Positions 24,622 to 34,600 of a stretch of DNA of 64,000 nucleotides are shown here, one piece after another. Made by a program: the position numbers and the translations under genes. Within the stretch, counting starts at the first letter, position 1, and every line of letters begins with the position of its first letter. Below the pieces are notes generated by a model, which did not search any database, was not told the DNA's origin, and saw only the letters and a program-made list of their open reading frames with translations. This DNA comes from an uncultured Ruegeria sp. (GTDB taxonomy: Bacteria > Pseudomonadota > Alphaproteobacteria > Rhodobacterales > Rhodobacteraceae), in assembly GCF_947504215.1 (NCBI RefSeq), contig NZ_CANNGO010000001.1, positions 806,001 to 870,000 of the forward strand. Reading direction: 5' to 3'.

Positions 24622-25872
24622 TCACTTGGCGATCGATACGGCGTCAACCAGCTCGACCACAGCTGTTTCGCTGTCGTACTCACCGTTGAAATGCGCTGTC
24701 ACGACGTCATAGACCGCATTCTTGACCGACGCGGGCGCTGCGTGGCCATGAGCCATCGAACCAAACAGGTTACCCGATGCCGCTGCTGCGGCCAGATCTT
24801 TCATGCCTTGCTTACCGCAGGCGTCAAAATCTGCGTCGCTGACATCTGTACGGGCCGGGACCGATCCCTTCACGACATTGAATGCCGACTGGAATGCGGG
24901 CGACAGGATGGCACTGGCAAGTGCGGCTTGTTCTGCCGAAACCGAACCGCCCTGATCGAACATCATGAACTGGTCGGCGTTGAACGTGACCTGATCGGCC
25001 GTTCCCGGGAAGCGGAAGCACAGGAAGTCTTCACCCGGAACTTTGTCCGCATTCAGAAACTCGCCTTTTGCCCAGTCGCCCATCATCTGGAAACCGGCTT
25101 CACCATTGATGACCATCGCCGTGGCGAGGTTCCAGTCGCGGCCCGAGAAGTTTTCGTCAACGTTGTCACGGATAAAGGCCATGCGGTCGAAGGCTTCTTT
25201 CATTGCGTCTCCGCCAAGTGTGCCTTCGTCCAGATCAACAAACGCCGCCTTGTAGCCATCCGGGCCCAGGGTCGACATCGCAACCGCATCAAATATGGTC
25301 GCGTCCTGCCATGCCTGACCACCATGTGCGATCGGCGTAATACCCGCGGCTTTCAACGCCTCGACGGCTGCAACAAATTCGTCCCAGCTGGCTGGTTGCG
25401 CGATACCATTTGCGTCCAGCACGGCCTTGTTCGCCCAAACCCAGTTGGTCGAGTGGACGTTGACAGGCGCAGACACCCACTTACCGTCATGCTTGGCAAA
25501 CGCTTTCAACGCGTCAGGTACAACGTTGTCCCAGCCTTCTTTGGCAGCAACGTCATTCAAGTCAGCCAGCGCACCCTGTGCGGCCCAGTCCTGAATATCA
25601 AAACCCAGACCCTGTACGGCGGTTGGTGCATTGCCTGCAGTAACGCGCGCCCGCAAAACGGTCATCGCCTGTTCACCACCGCCGCCTGCAACAGGCATAT
25701 CGGTCCAGCCAACGCCCTGTCCTGACAAATCGTCCTTCAGGACGTTCAGCGCTGCGGCTTCGCCGCCTGACGTCCACCAATGCAGAACTTCGACCTCTTC
25801 GGCCTGGGCGAGGCTGGACGTGCACAGCAGTCCGGCCACAATGACCGACTTTGTCTTGAGTAGTTTACGCAT
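24622..25872 (-). CDS. Sugar-binding protein of ABC transporter (glucose/mannose-like)
   Basis: 416 residues with a Sec signal peptide, cleaved likely after SLAQA (residues 1-24). The mature N-terminus [19 protein letters not shown] and the segment [21 protein letters not shown] resemble the glucose/mannose-binding proteins of Pseudomonas GtsA type (COG1653), which is the best hint to the substrate class: a monosaccharide or close analogue. It has its own GGAGG ribosome site and follows the aldehyde dehydrogenase gene by 59 bp. Periplasmic. Confidence 0.9.
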   Translation of the reverse strand: MRKLLKTKSVIVAGLLCTSSLAQAEEVEVLHWWTSGGEAAALNVLKDDLSGQGVGWTDMPVAGGGGEQAMTVLRARVTAGNAPTAVQGLGFDIQDWAAQGALADLNDVAAKEGWDNVVPDALKAFAKHDGKWVSAPVNVHSTNWVWANKAVLDANGIAQPASWDEFVAAVEALKAAGITPIAHGGQAWQDATIFDAVAMSTLGPDGYKAAFVDLDEGTLGGDAMKEAFDRMAFIRDNVDENFSGRDWNLATAMVINGEAGFQMMGDWAKGEFLNADKVPGEDFLCFRFPGTADQVTFNADQFMMFDQGGSVSAEQAALASAILSPAFQSAFNVVKGSVPARTDVSDADFDACGKQGMKDLAAAAASGNLFGSMAHGHAAPASVKNAVYDVVTAHFNGEYDSETAVVELVDAVSIAK

Positions 25873-25931
25873 TATGTTTCCTCCCTAAATGCGATCGTCG
25901 TTCGTTGAGCACCTTTTTTAAGTGCCTGTTG

Positions 25932-27455
25932 TTAGCTTTCCTGCACCCATCGCGTCCGGCTGTTGCCGATCCGCATAACCACAGATTTCACTTCAAAGAA
26001 TTCCTCGAACCCATATCGTCCAATCTCTCGTCCCTGCCCTGATTGCTTGAACCCACCGAAGGCAACTTCGGGAAATCCATCCATCCAGGTGTTGGTCCAG
26101 ACCGTTCCCGTTTCTGCACGACGGGCGAATTCAAGGCAGGTGTGAACACTCTCACTCCACGCGCCTGCGGACAGACCGTAAGCGCTATCATTGGTCAGTG
26201 TAACGGCCTCGTCCAGTGTTTTGAACGTCAGGATGGAAAGAACCGGGCCAAACACTTCGTCCCGTGCGATGGGCATGTCGGGAGTGACCTCGTCTATCAC
26301 TGTTGGCTGATAGAACTGATTGCCCAGACCTTCGACGTTCAACGGAGCACCGCCAAGCACAACAGTCGCGCCATTGGCCTCGGCTTCCTTGACATAAGCA
26401 TCAATTTTCAAGTTGTGCTGCGGGGTTACGATTGCGCCCACTTGCGTAGTTGGATCCAGCGGATCGCCGAACTTGACCTTGCGAGACAGGTCAACAACAC
26501 GGTCGCGGAAATCTTCTGCAATATCTTCATGCACGATAATCCGACTGCTTGAGTTGCAGCACTGCCCTACGTTGAAATAGACACCAAAAACAATAGCATC
26601 CGCAGCAGCATCCAAATCGGCATCCGGGAAGATCACTTGGGGGTTCTTGCCGCCTAGTTCCAGAGCCACTTTCTTAAGCGTGTCCGACGCTGTTGCGCTA
26701 ATGGTTTTGCCAACCCCCGTCGACCCCGTGAAGCTCACCATATCTACGGCCGGGTGGCTGGACATCAAGCTACCAACCGGCACACCGTACCCAAGCACAA
26801 TATTGCAGACACCAGCTGGTAGACCTGCCTCGACCAGCAGCTCACCCAGCATCAGGGTTGTCGAAGGCGTCATCTCTGACGGTTTCACCACGACGGTGCA
26901 GCCCGCCGCCAGTGCAAAGGGCAGTTTCTGGCTGAGAATCCAAAATGGGAAGTTCCACGGCGTGATGATCGACACTACGCCGATAGGCTCTTTCAGAACC
27001 ATGCCTACTATGTCTTCACCCAGCGTGTTGTGACTGTCCCCATGTGTGCTGCGTGCCAGCGAGGCCGCATAGCGCCACAAATCTGCAGCACCACCGACTT
27101 CTGCCTGGGACTGGCTGATCGGCTTACCGCTTTCCAGTGTTTCCATCAACGCGATGCGGTCGACATTGCACTCAATCAAGTCCGCAACTTTGAGTAAGAT
27201 CAATGCGCGGTGTTTGCCAGATGCCCGGCTCCAGACCCCGCTGTCAAAAGCCGCGCGGGCCGCTTCAATCGCTTTCTCAGCCTCAGCCTCTCCGCCCAAT
27301 GCGGATCGGCTGACGATGTGCCCATGCGACGGGGAGTGGCGTTCGAAGGTCTCACCAGATGCGCTGTCACAAAAAACACCGTTGATCAGGTGCCGACCTT
27401 CGAAAGGTTCGGGCAGATCGAAAGAAATTGCCGGGTTGATCGAAAGATCTTTCAT
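25932..27455 (-). CDS. NAD(P)-dependent aldehyde dehydrogenase
   Basis: 507 residues from ATG 27455, 4 bp after the hydratase stop; the open frame continues upstream by 46 codons but these lie in the hydratase gene and do not look like protein of this family. ALDH blocks: TPWNFPFWILSQKLPFALAAG, FTGSTGVGKTI, the general base Glu in LELGGKNPQ and the catalytic Cys in NVGQCCNSSSR, then EVFGPVLSI. It oxidises an aldehyde to an acid, betaine-aldehyde/aryl-aldehyde-like subgroup. Within the operon it could take the product of one of the two GMC alcohol oxidoreductases and deliver the acid to the CoA transferase. Confidence 0.9.
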   Translation of the reverse strand: MKDLSINPAISFDLPEPFEGRHLINGVFCDSASGETFERHSPSHGHIVSRSALGGEAEAEKAIEAARAAFDSGVWSRASGKHRALILLKVADLIECNVDRIALMETLESGKPISQSQAEVGGAADLWRYAASLARSTHGDSHNTLGEDIVGMVLKEPIGVVSIITPWNFPFWILSQKLPFALAAGCTVVVKPSEMTPSTTLMLGELLVEAGLPAGVCNIVLGYGVPVGSLMSSHPAVDMVSFTGSTGVGKTISATASDTLKKVALELGGKNPQVIFPDADLDAAADAIVFGVYFNVGQCCNSSSRIIVHEDIAEDFRDRVVDLSRKVKFGDPLDPTTQVGAIVTPQHNLKIDAYVKEAEANGATVVLGGAPLNVEGLGNQFYQPTVIDEVTPDMPIARDEVFGPVLSILTFKTLDEAVTLTNDSAYGLSAGAWSESVHTCLEFARRAETGTVWTNTWMDGFPEVAFGGFKQSGQGREIGRYGFEEFFEVKSVVMRIGNSRTRWVQES

Positions 27456-27459
27456 CTTG

Positions 27460-28227
27460 TCAAAGGCCTGAAAACTGAGGGTTTCGTTTTTCCTTAAAGG
27501 CCGCAACACCTTCGTCGCGATCCGCTGAAGCCGCAGCCGCAGCGCTACCGAGGGCTTCGACGACGGCCTGCGTGTCTTCGCCAACCGCTGCATGGATCAT
27601 GTTTTTTGAGATTTCCACGGCACGCGGGGACAAGCCTTGTATGTCAGCCACCATCTCAAGCGCGCGGGCCAGTGGATCGTCTGCCACCTCGGCCGCGAAA
27701 CCTAGTTCAACAGCGCGTTCCGCCCCAATACGACGGCCAAACAGCGCCATCTCTTTCACAGCGCCTTCCGGGATCAGCCGGGTCAGCCGCTGCGTTCCTG
27801 ACCAACCAGGCACAATCCCGACGCGTGCCTCTGGCAAGGCCAGCGTCGCACGGGGGGCCACAAGCCGCAGATCACAACAACTGGCCAATTCCAGCCCTCC
27901 GCCAAATGCATGGCCGTTAATCGCGGCAATCGTCGGCTTGCCCAGCCGCGCCAACCGGTCAAAAATCCGATGTCCGTCCCGCACCCAATGGCGCGAAAAC
28001 TCAGCCGGGCTTAAGTCACCCCATGCGCCAATGTCGGCGCCGCAGCAAAACGCCTTGTGGCCCGCACCGGTTACGATCAAGCTTCGTAGTGAGCTGTCGC
28101 GCTCAACTTGCTGAACCCGCGCTTCCAGCGCATCCAACATCTGCTTCGTTAAAGCATTCAGTTTGGCCGCGTTGTCCAACGTTAAGACTGCCGTTGACCC
28201 GTCGATATGAAAACCAATCCCGCTCAT
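27460..28227 (-). CDS. Enoyl-CoA hydratase/isomerase family protein
   Basis: 255 residues; start overlaps the CoA-transferase stop by ATGA. The oxyanion-hole segment KAFCCGADIGAW and the two catalytic glutamates of true hydratases, in GGGLELASCCDL and LPEARVGIVPGWSGTQRL, are both present, so hydration of an enoyl-CoA is likely. Its coupling with a CoA transferase shows that the pathway has a CoA-thioester stage, which is unusual for a sugar operon. Confidence 0.9.
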   Translation of the reverse strand: MSGIGFHIDGSTAVLTLDNAAKLNALTKQMLDALEARVQQVERDSSLRSLIVTGAGHKAFCCGADIGAWGDLSPAEFSRHWVRDGHRIFDRLARLGKPTIAAINGHAFGGGLELASCCDLRLVAPRATLALPEARVGIVPGWSGTQRLTRLIPEGAVKEMALFGRRIGAERAVELGFAAEVADDPLARALEMVADIQGLSPRAVEISKNMIHAAVGEDTQAVVEALGSAAAAASADRDEGVAAFKEKRNPQFSGL

Positions 28228-29795
28228 GGGGTCATCCCCATCGGGCCTTCGGCAAAAAGCTTACCGGGCATGAGTTTGGCGTTTTCTGCCACGGATATAC
28301 GCCCGCCGGACGCGTCGACGATATCGCGTTGCGGATCAATACCGGGCATGATCTCGTTCGCGACCAAACCGCCCTCAGTCAAGCGGATCACGCAACGCTC
28401 GGTGACGTATAGAACGTCTTGACCCGTCTCGCGCGCACGGCGCCCCGAGAAGGTGACATGTTCGACCTGGTCCACCATCTTGGTGAATTTTCCGGGCGCT
28501 GCGACTTTGATACCATCTGATCCCAGATCGATCTTGGCGCCTGCCTCGAACCAACCGGAAAATACGATTTTCTTCGCCCGCGCGGTTATATCAACAAAAC
28601 CACCGCATCCCGCTGTCAGGTAAGGTTTTTTGCCTAACTTGGAGACGTTCACATTGCCTTCGACATCCACCTCGAGGAACGACAGGAAAGACATATCGAA
28701 CCCACCGCCCTGAAAGTAGATGAACTGTTGTGGCGACGGTACGTAGGCATGGGCATTGGACGCGCATCCAAACGCAAATCCAGTCAGGGGCACACCACCC
28801 ACGGCACCTTGCTCAATGGCCCAGGTCACTGCCTGCGGGTGGCCCTCTTCCAGTAGAATACGCGGGACCATTGCGCTGATCCCAAAGCCCAGATTCGCGC
28901 TCATCCCCTTGCGCAACTCCAAAGCGGCCCGGCGCGCGATGACCTTCTCGACACCGTGTTCTGCTAGAGAAAAACTATCCCAGGGACGCATGACCTGTCC
29001 TGATATCGCCGGATCATAGGGTGTCTCAGTGGTCTGTTTCTGAAGCGGGTCCTCAACAATCAGGTCAACCAGATGACCCGGGACACGCACATCATGGGGC
29101 CGCAGACTGCCCGCAGCAGTGACTCGCTGAACCTGTGCGATCACCAGCCCACCGTGGTTGCGCACGCAGATTGCCTGCTCCAACCCACCCAGATACGCAC
29201 CTTCATGTTCGTATGTCAGATTTCCGAATTCATCCGCCGTGGTGGCGCGCATAATACAAACGTTCGGAACGATGTTGGGAAAGTGTAACCAGGTCTGACC
29301 ATCGAATTCTGCCCGAGCCACGATCGGTGCATCCGCACCGCGCGCATTCATCGCACAGCCTTCTCGGACCGGATCAACAAAGGTATCCAATCCGACTTGG
29401 GTTAACACGCCGGGCCGCCTTGCAGCAGCCTCGCGGTGCATATCGTACAGAATGCCCGAGGGAACGTTATAGGCTGCCACCCGATCCTCGACGATCATCT
29501 TCCAGATTTCAGGCATCTCAAGGCTTGAAGGGCCCGAAGGGTACGATCCGGCCAAAACGCGGCTCAGCAGCCCGTCTTGGGCCAGATGCTCCATACCCTT
29601 TACCCCGTACATGTCCCCTGCCGCGATGGGGTGAAGTGTTGTGATGTTGCGCGGATGCCCTTCGGCCTGAAACCGCTGACCTATGGCTTCGAGTACTAGA
29701 TCGGGGCATCCCAAGGCGGAAGATGACGACACCGTCACCACTGCATCGTCTGGGATGCGAGAAACAGCCTGGGATGCGGATACAAGCTTGGCCAT
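28224..29795 (-). CDS. Acyl-CoA:acetate CoA-transferase-like (YdiF family)
   Basis: 523 residues, both CoA-transferase domains fused as in E. coli YdiF. The catalytic glutamate is expected in WAIEQGAVGGVPLTGFAFG (EQG motif), and the glycine-rich region GMSANLGFGISAMVP precedes it. The enzyme would transfer CoA from an acyl-CoA donor to a carboxylate via a glutamyl-CoA intermediate. Start and the preceding stop share one base (TGATG), so it is tightly coupled to the Gfo/Idh gene. It supplies the acyl-CoA for the hydratase; the acid itself is unknown. Confidence 0.88.
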   Translation of the reverse strand: MAKLVSASQAVSRIPDDAVVTVSSSSALGCPDLVLEAIGQRFQAEGHPRNITTLHPIAAGDMYGVKGMEHLAQDGLLSRVLAGSYPSGPSSLEMPEIWKMIVEDRVAAYNVPSGILYDMHREAAARRPGVLTQVGLDTFVDPVREGCAMNARGADAPIVARAEFDGQTWLHFPNIVPNVCIMRATTADEFGNLTYEHEGAYLGGLEQAICVRNHGGLVIAQVQRVTAAGSLRPHDVRVPGHLVDLIVEDPLQKQTTETPYDPAISGQVMRPWDSFSLAEHGVEKVIARRAALELRKGMSANLGFGISAMVPRILLEEGHPQAVTWAIEQGAVGGVPLTGFAFGCASNAHAYVPSPQQFIYFQGGGFDMSFLSFLEVDVEGNVNVSKLGKKPYLTAGCGGFVDITARAKKIVFSGWFEAGAKIDLGSDGIKVAAPGKFTKMVDQVEHVTFSGRRARETGQDVLYVTERCVIRLTEGGLVANEIMPGIDPQRDIVDASGGRISVAENAKLMPGKLFAEGPMGMTP

Positions 29796-30796
29796 CAGAG
29801 CCCACCGTAATCGACATTAACCCGCTGCCCTGTCGCGGCAGCTTTACGCACGCAAAGTGCCACAGAAAGAGATTTTACCCCATCCGGGCCATCGGCGGCA
29901 GGCCGACCCTGTCCTGTGGCGGCGGCAACAAACTCAGAAACGCCTTGAACATACAGGTCATGATCCGAGTACGAGATGTTTTCCTGACCGGCCTCGGTCA
30001 CCAAGGTGATGTCGCCAATCGGGCTTTGGGTCATAATGCCCTTTGCAAAAATCGTTCCGTGCGTTCCGTGCACCTCCAAACCTGATCCGGCAAAAGGGTG
30101 CGTAAAGCTCTCATGTGTCATGACCATCGCACCGGAGGGCATGGTCCAGACAGACATGCAAGAATCCTCGACCCCCTGCCCCATGCCCGAGCTAGCCATC
30201 TGAGCCACGACCGAGGCCGGATCCTCCTGCAGCAGGAAGCGCGTAACATCTGCGTCATGCACCACAATGTCAGGAATCACGCCGCCCCCGGCACCTGCAT
30301 CGTTTATCCGCCACCCTTGTAGATTGCCTGGTAAGTGAACGGCATGATGAATGCGCAACGACAGTACCTGCCCCACGCGCCCTGCAGCAATCAGATCACG
30401 AATCGCGCGATGGCTGCCCGAACAGCGCAGGTGGTGATTGGTGCCAAAGACGGCATCCGCCGCCTCGGCCGCGCGCACCATCTCGATTGCCTCTTCCTGG
30501 GTCATCCCCAATGGCTTTTCGCACAACACGTGTTTGCCTGCCGAAATGGCGGCCGTGGCCTGCGCATGATGCTTTTCGTTGGTGGATGAAATGTAGACAG
30601 CCTTTACCTTGGGATCAGAAAGCGCTTCGGACAGGTTGGTCGTCGCGCACGCAATTCCATGATCATCGGCCCATACCTGAACCCGTTCAGGAGAGTTGCT
30701 AACGATCCAGGTCACATCGTGCCCCGGTTGTTGGCGTACTGCGTTCAGCATGTGTTGGGCAGCGATTGTACTTGCTCCAACAAAAACCCAGTCCAT
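29795..30796 (-). CDS. Gfo/Idh/MocA oxidoreductase, 1,5-anhydrofructose reductase-like
   Basis: 333 residues from ATG 30796, chosen because GGGGGA lies about 6 bases upstream and because the longer frame (to 30829) would run into the operators. N-terminal Rossmann domain MDWVFVGASTIAAQHML, then STNEKHH, the EKPLGMT signature with catalytic Lys, and TNHHLRCSGSHRAIRDLI, LQGWR, GGGVIPDIVVHDADVTRFLL. From memory these blocks are closest to 1,5-anhydro-D-fructose reductase of Sinorhizobium morelense. It heads the operon, behind the two LacI-type palindromes. If the similarity holds, the pathway handles an anhydro-sugar or keto-sugar; other family reactions remain possible. Confidence 0.82.
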   Translation of the reverse strand: MDWVFVGASTIAAQHMLNAVRQQPGHDVTWIVSNSPERVQVWADDHGIACATTNLSEALSDPKVKAVYISSTNEKHHAQATAAISAGKHVLCEKPLGMTQEEAIEMVRAAEAADAVFGTNHHLRCSGSHRAIRDLIAAGRVGQVLSLRIHHAVHLPGNLQGWRINDAGAGGGVIPDIVVHDADVTRFLLQEDPASVVAQMASSGMGQGVEDSCMSVWTMPSGAMVMTHESFTHPFAGSGLEVHGTHGTIFAKGIMTQSPIGDITLVTEAGQENISYSDHDLYVQGVSEFVAAATGQGRPAADGPDGVKSLSVALCVRKAAATGQRVNVDYGGL

Positions 30797-30811
30797 TTCA
30801 GATCCCCCAAT

Positions 30812-30823
30812 TAGAACGTTCCA
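30812..30823. promoter_or_regulatory. LacI-type operator O2 of the sugar operon
   Basis: TAGAACGTTCCA, one base different from the perfect palindrome O1 and 21 bp from it (two helical turns). It lies where transcription from the promoter at 30826-30854 would start (about 30819). Confidence 0.7.
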
Positions 30824-30825
30824 AT

Positions 30826-30854
30826 TCACTACTGGAACGTTCCAAACTTAGCAA
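30826..30854 (-). promoter_or_regulatory. Promoter of the 15.5-kb sugar operon
   Basis: Minus strand: -35 TTGCTA (30849-30854), 17-bp spacer, -10 TAGTGA (30826-30831). The spacer contains operator O1. The boxes are only fair matches, but spacing and operator placement support it. Confidence 0.45.
30833..30844. promoter_or_regulatory. LacI-type operator O1 of the sugar operon
   Basis: TGGAACGTTCCA, a perfect 12-bp palindrome with a central CG step as preferred by LacI-family repressors. Located in the spacer of the promoter candidate. Presumed target of the LacI protein encoded at 15271-16284. Confidence 0.75.
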
Positions 30855-31019
30855 TAAGAAAATTCAAATCACGTCTGATCGGGGTAGTATGGCCTAAACG
30901 AGCCAAAGAGTTTTGGCTGCCAGAGACCATTGCAGAAAGCCATTTCAGCATCGGTTTGACTTTGCCCTGTGCTGGGTCGTACCCTGGGTCAGGTCACAGT
31001 CTCAGTCGACGGGCGCCGT

Positions 31020-31508
31020 TCAGCCCGCACTGTTCAGCGCACCCAACATTCCGGTTTCTTTGACCGCCTCCATCGCGACAAATGTGGATGTACTGGCGAC
31101 ATGCGGCAGGGAAGAGACCTTCTCAGCTAGCACAGCGCGATACTCTGACATCGAACCGGTGCGAATTTTCAATAGGTAGTCGAAATTCGAGGCGATCATA
31201 TGCGCCTGTTCTATTTCAGCTACCTTTCGAACCGCCGCATTGAACTCAGCCAGCGCCTTTTCACGGGTGTCTGCCAAACGCACCTCGACAAAGGCAACGT
31301 GATCCAACCCAAGACGGATCGGGTCCAACATGGCGCGATAACCGGTGATGATTCCATCGGCTTCCAACCGTTTCAGACGTGCCTGCGTGGGCGATTTGGA
31401 CAGCCCAATCTTTCGGGCGAGATCCGCAACCGAAATACGTCCGTCTTCGGCAAGCACCTTAACGATAGAGCGGTCAAACCGATCCAACGTTGGAAAGTCT
31501 TTTTGCAT
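31020..31508 (-). CDS. putR: Lrp/AsnC-family regulator PutR
   Basis: 162 residues. N-terminal helix-turn-helix FDRSIVKVLAEDGRISVADLARKIGLSKSPTQ (about residues 11-42, split by a turn) with RLKRLEADGIITGY, then the RAM ligand-binding domain (VAFVEVRLAD, FDYLLKIRT). It diverges from putA with 102 bp between. In Rhodobacter capsulatus the Lrp-like PutR activates putA in response to proline and represses itself; the same is expected here because this PutA lacks a DNA-binding domain. Confidence 0.92.
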   Translation of the reverse strand: MQKDFPTLDRFDRSIVKVLAEDGRISVADLARKIGLSKSPTQARLKRLEADGIITGYRAMLDPIRLGLDHVAFVEVRLADTREKALAEFNAAVRKVAEIEQAHMIASNFDYLLKIRTGSMSEYRAVLAEKVSSLPHVASTSTFVAMEAVKETGMLGALNSAG

Positions 31509-31610
31509 CTCAGTTCCCTAAATCTTCAGGCGATTAGACCACAATACAGCAAAACTCGGTCCGTTGTCCTGTCATTTAGCGAATATACTAACAAAAAGCC
31601 CGGAGAAACC

Positions 31611-34600
31611 ATGTCACATAACCTGCGTACCCGTATCGATACCCTGACCTATGCGGACCAGACCGCAATTCTTGATGCCCTGATCCATCAGGCGGCCCTT
31701 ACGGACGCAGATCGCAGTGCAGTTTGCGATGCAGCCGCGCAGCTTGTTCGAGACATCCGATCGAACACATCACCCGGTATGATGGAGGTCTTTCTGGCCG
31801 AGTATGGCCTGTCCACAGACGAAGGCATCGCCTTGATGTGCCTTGCCGAAGCGCTGCTCCGCGTTCCCGATGCGGATACGATCGACGCGCTGATCGAAGA
31901 TAAAATCGCGCCATCGGACTGGGGTAAACATCTGGGACAGTCCTCATCATCTTTAGTTAACGCATCAACCTGGGCGTTGATGCTGACGGGCAAAGTCCTG
32001 GATGAAGGCAAGGCATCGCCGGTCGGTACATTGCGGGGTGCGATCAAGCGTCTGGGCGAGCCGGTGATACGAACCGCCGTGGGACGCGCCATGAAAGAGA
32101 TGGGGCGCCAGTTTGTGCTGGGCGAAACGATCCAGTCCGCGATGAAACGGGCCAGCGGGATGGAGGAGAAAGGTTATACCTACTCCTATGATATGCTGGG
32201 CGAGGCTGCGCGGACAGACGCGGATGCGGCGCGGTATCATCTGTCATATTCCCGGGCCATCGCCGCGATTGCCGAAGCTTGCACACACGACGACATCCGT
32301 GCCAATCCCGGTATCTCGGTCAAGCTGTCGGCACTGCACCCAAGATACGAATTGGCCCAGGAAGAACGGGTGATGAAGGATTTGGTCCCGCGCCTGCGCT
32401 CTCTTGCACTGCTGGCGAAATCGGCCGGAATGGGCTTGAACGTTGACGCCGAAGAAGCTGATCGCCTGTCGCTGTCAATGCAGGTGATCGAAACGGTGAT
32501 GGCCGAACCGGCGCTGGCCGGTTGGGATGGCTTTGGCATTGTTGTTCAGGCTTACGGCCCGCGTGCCGGGCTGGTTCTGGATACGCTTTACGAGATGGCC
32601 CAAAGACACGACCGCAAACTCATGGTCCGTCTGGTCAAAGGTGCCTATTGGGACACCGAAATCAAACGCGCGCAAGTCGAAGGTGTCGACGGCTTTCCGG
32701 TGTTTACCCACAAGGCTGCAACCGATGTGTCCTACATCGCCAACGCCCGTAAGCTTTTGGGTATGACCGACCGCATCTATCCTCAATTCGCCACGCACAA
32801 TGCGCATACCGTCAGCGCGATCGTACACATGGCCGAGGATCAACAGTATGAATTCCAGCGCCTGCACGGCATGGGTGAGACACTGCATCAGATTGTGAAG
32901 GACCAACAGGATACGCGCTGCCGCATTTACGCTCCGGTTGGCGCACACCGTGACCTGCTGGCCTATCTGGTCCGACGGCTGTTGGAAAACGGGGCAAATT
33001 CGTCCTTCGTCAATCAAATCGTAGACGAGAACGTGCCGCCGGAAGAGGTCGCTGCAGATCCCTTTAGCACCATTCAGACACCGCCTGCCCCTTTGCCGAC
33101 CGGACCAGAATTGTTCCAGCCTGAACGACCAAACTCAAAAGGCTTCGATCTGTATCACACCCCGACGCTTGACATGATCGACGCCGCGCGGGACCAGTTC
33201 CGAACCTCTGATTGGCATGCTCGACCGCTATTGTCAGACAAAGCCAAGCCAGGGTCAGATGAACCCATCGTCAACCCAGCCGATCCCCAAGACGTGCCCG
33301 GTACTGTTTCGCAGGCGAGCGCTGAAGATGTCGAGCTGGCGCTTGCGTCGGCAAGCCAATGGCGCGTTCAGGCCACCGAACGCGCCCGTATCCTGAACGC
33401 TGCAGCGGATCTATACGAAACGCATTACGGTGAACTCTTTGCCCTTTTGGCACGTGAAGCGGGAAAGTCTCTGCCCGATGCGGTTGCGGAACTGCGCGAA
33501 GCGGTCGATTTCCTACGCTACTACGCCGCCAATATCCCGGATTCCGATCCAGCTGGTACGTTCACTTGTATCAGCCCATGGAACTTCCCATTGGCCATCT
33601 TTTCCGGTCAGATCGCGGCAGCTTTGGCCACGGGCAATGCAGTTTTGGCAAAGCCTGCGCCACAAACACCTCTGATCGCACACCGTGCGATTCAACTTTT
33701 GCATGGGGCCGGAGTGCCCCGCGATGTGTTGCAATTGCTGCCGGGTGGCCCGGCTGTTGGCGCGGCATTGACCTCGGATGCGCGCGTGTCCGGTGTGGCC
33801 TTTACTGGATCAACCGTCACGGCGTTGAAGATCAGAACAGCAATGGCCGAGAACATGCGCCCCGGAACGCCGCTGATTGCGGAAACCGGTGGTCTTAACG
33901 CAATGATCGTCGACAGCACAGCCCTGCCCGAGCAGGCCGTTCAGTCCATCATCGAGAGCGCGTTTCAGTCGGCAGGTCAGCGATGCTCGGCGCTGCGCTG
34001 CCTGTATCTGCAGGAAGACATCGCCGAAGATGTACTGACAATGCTCAAAGGCGCGATGGACGCCTTGTCGGTTGGGAACCCATGGATGATCTCAACCGAT
34101 TGCGGTCCGGTCATTGACGAACTGGCATGTCAGGGCATCGCGGATCATGTCGCACAGGCGCGCAGCGAGGGGCGGGTTCTCAAGGAACTTGGCGCACCTA
34201 ACAAAGGAATATTTGTTGCCCCCACATTGATCGAGGTCTCGGGTATCTCGGCCATGGAACGCGAGATCTTTGGTCCCGTCTTGCACGTTGCGCGCTTCAA
34301 AGCTCAGGAAATCGACAAGGTCATCGCCGATATCAACGCTACCGGCTACGGGCTGACCTTTGGCCTCCATACCCGGATTGATGACCGGGTGCAGCACGTC
34401 ACCGAATCGATCCACGCGGGCAACATCTATGTGAACCGCAACCAGATCGGAGCCATTGTCGGATCGCAACCGTTTGGTGGGGAAGGTCTTTCCGGCACCG
34501 GGCCGAAGGCGGGCGGACCCAATTATATGGCCCGGTTCTGTGCACCGGATCGCCAAGCTGCGACGGGTACTTGGGACGCCAAGGCAGATCTGCCCGCGCC

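Noticed and set aside
27456-27593. N-terminal extension of the aldehyde dehydrogenase by 46 codons
   Set aside because: It lies in another frame of the hydratase gene; ATG 27455 fits family length and a 4-bp gap.
31200-31610. N-terminal extension of putA by 137 codons
   Set aside because: It is antisense to putR, has no PutA-like sequence, and the ATG at 31611 has a good ribosome-binding site.
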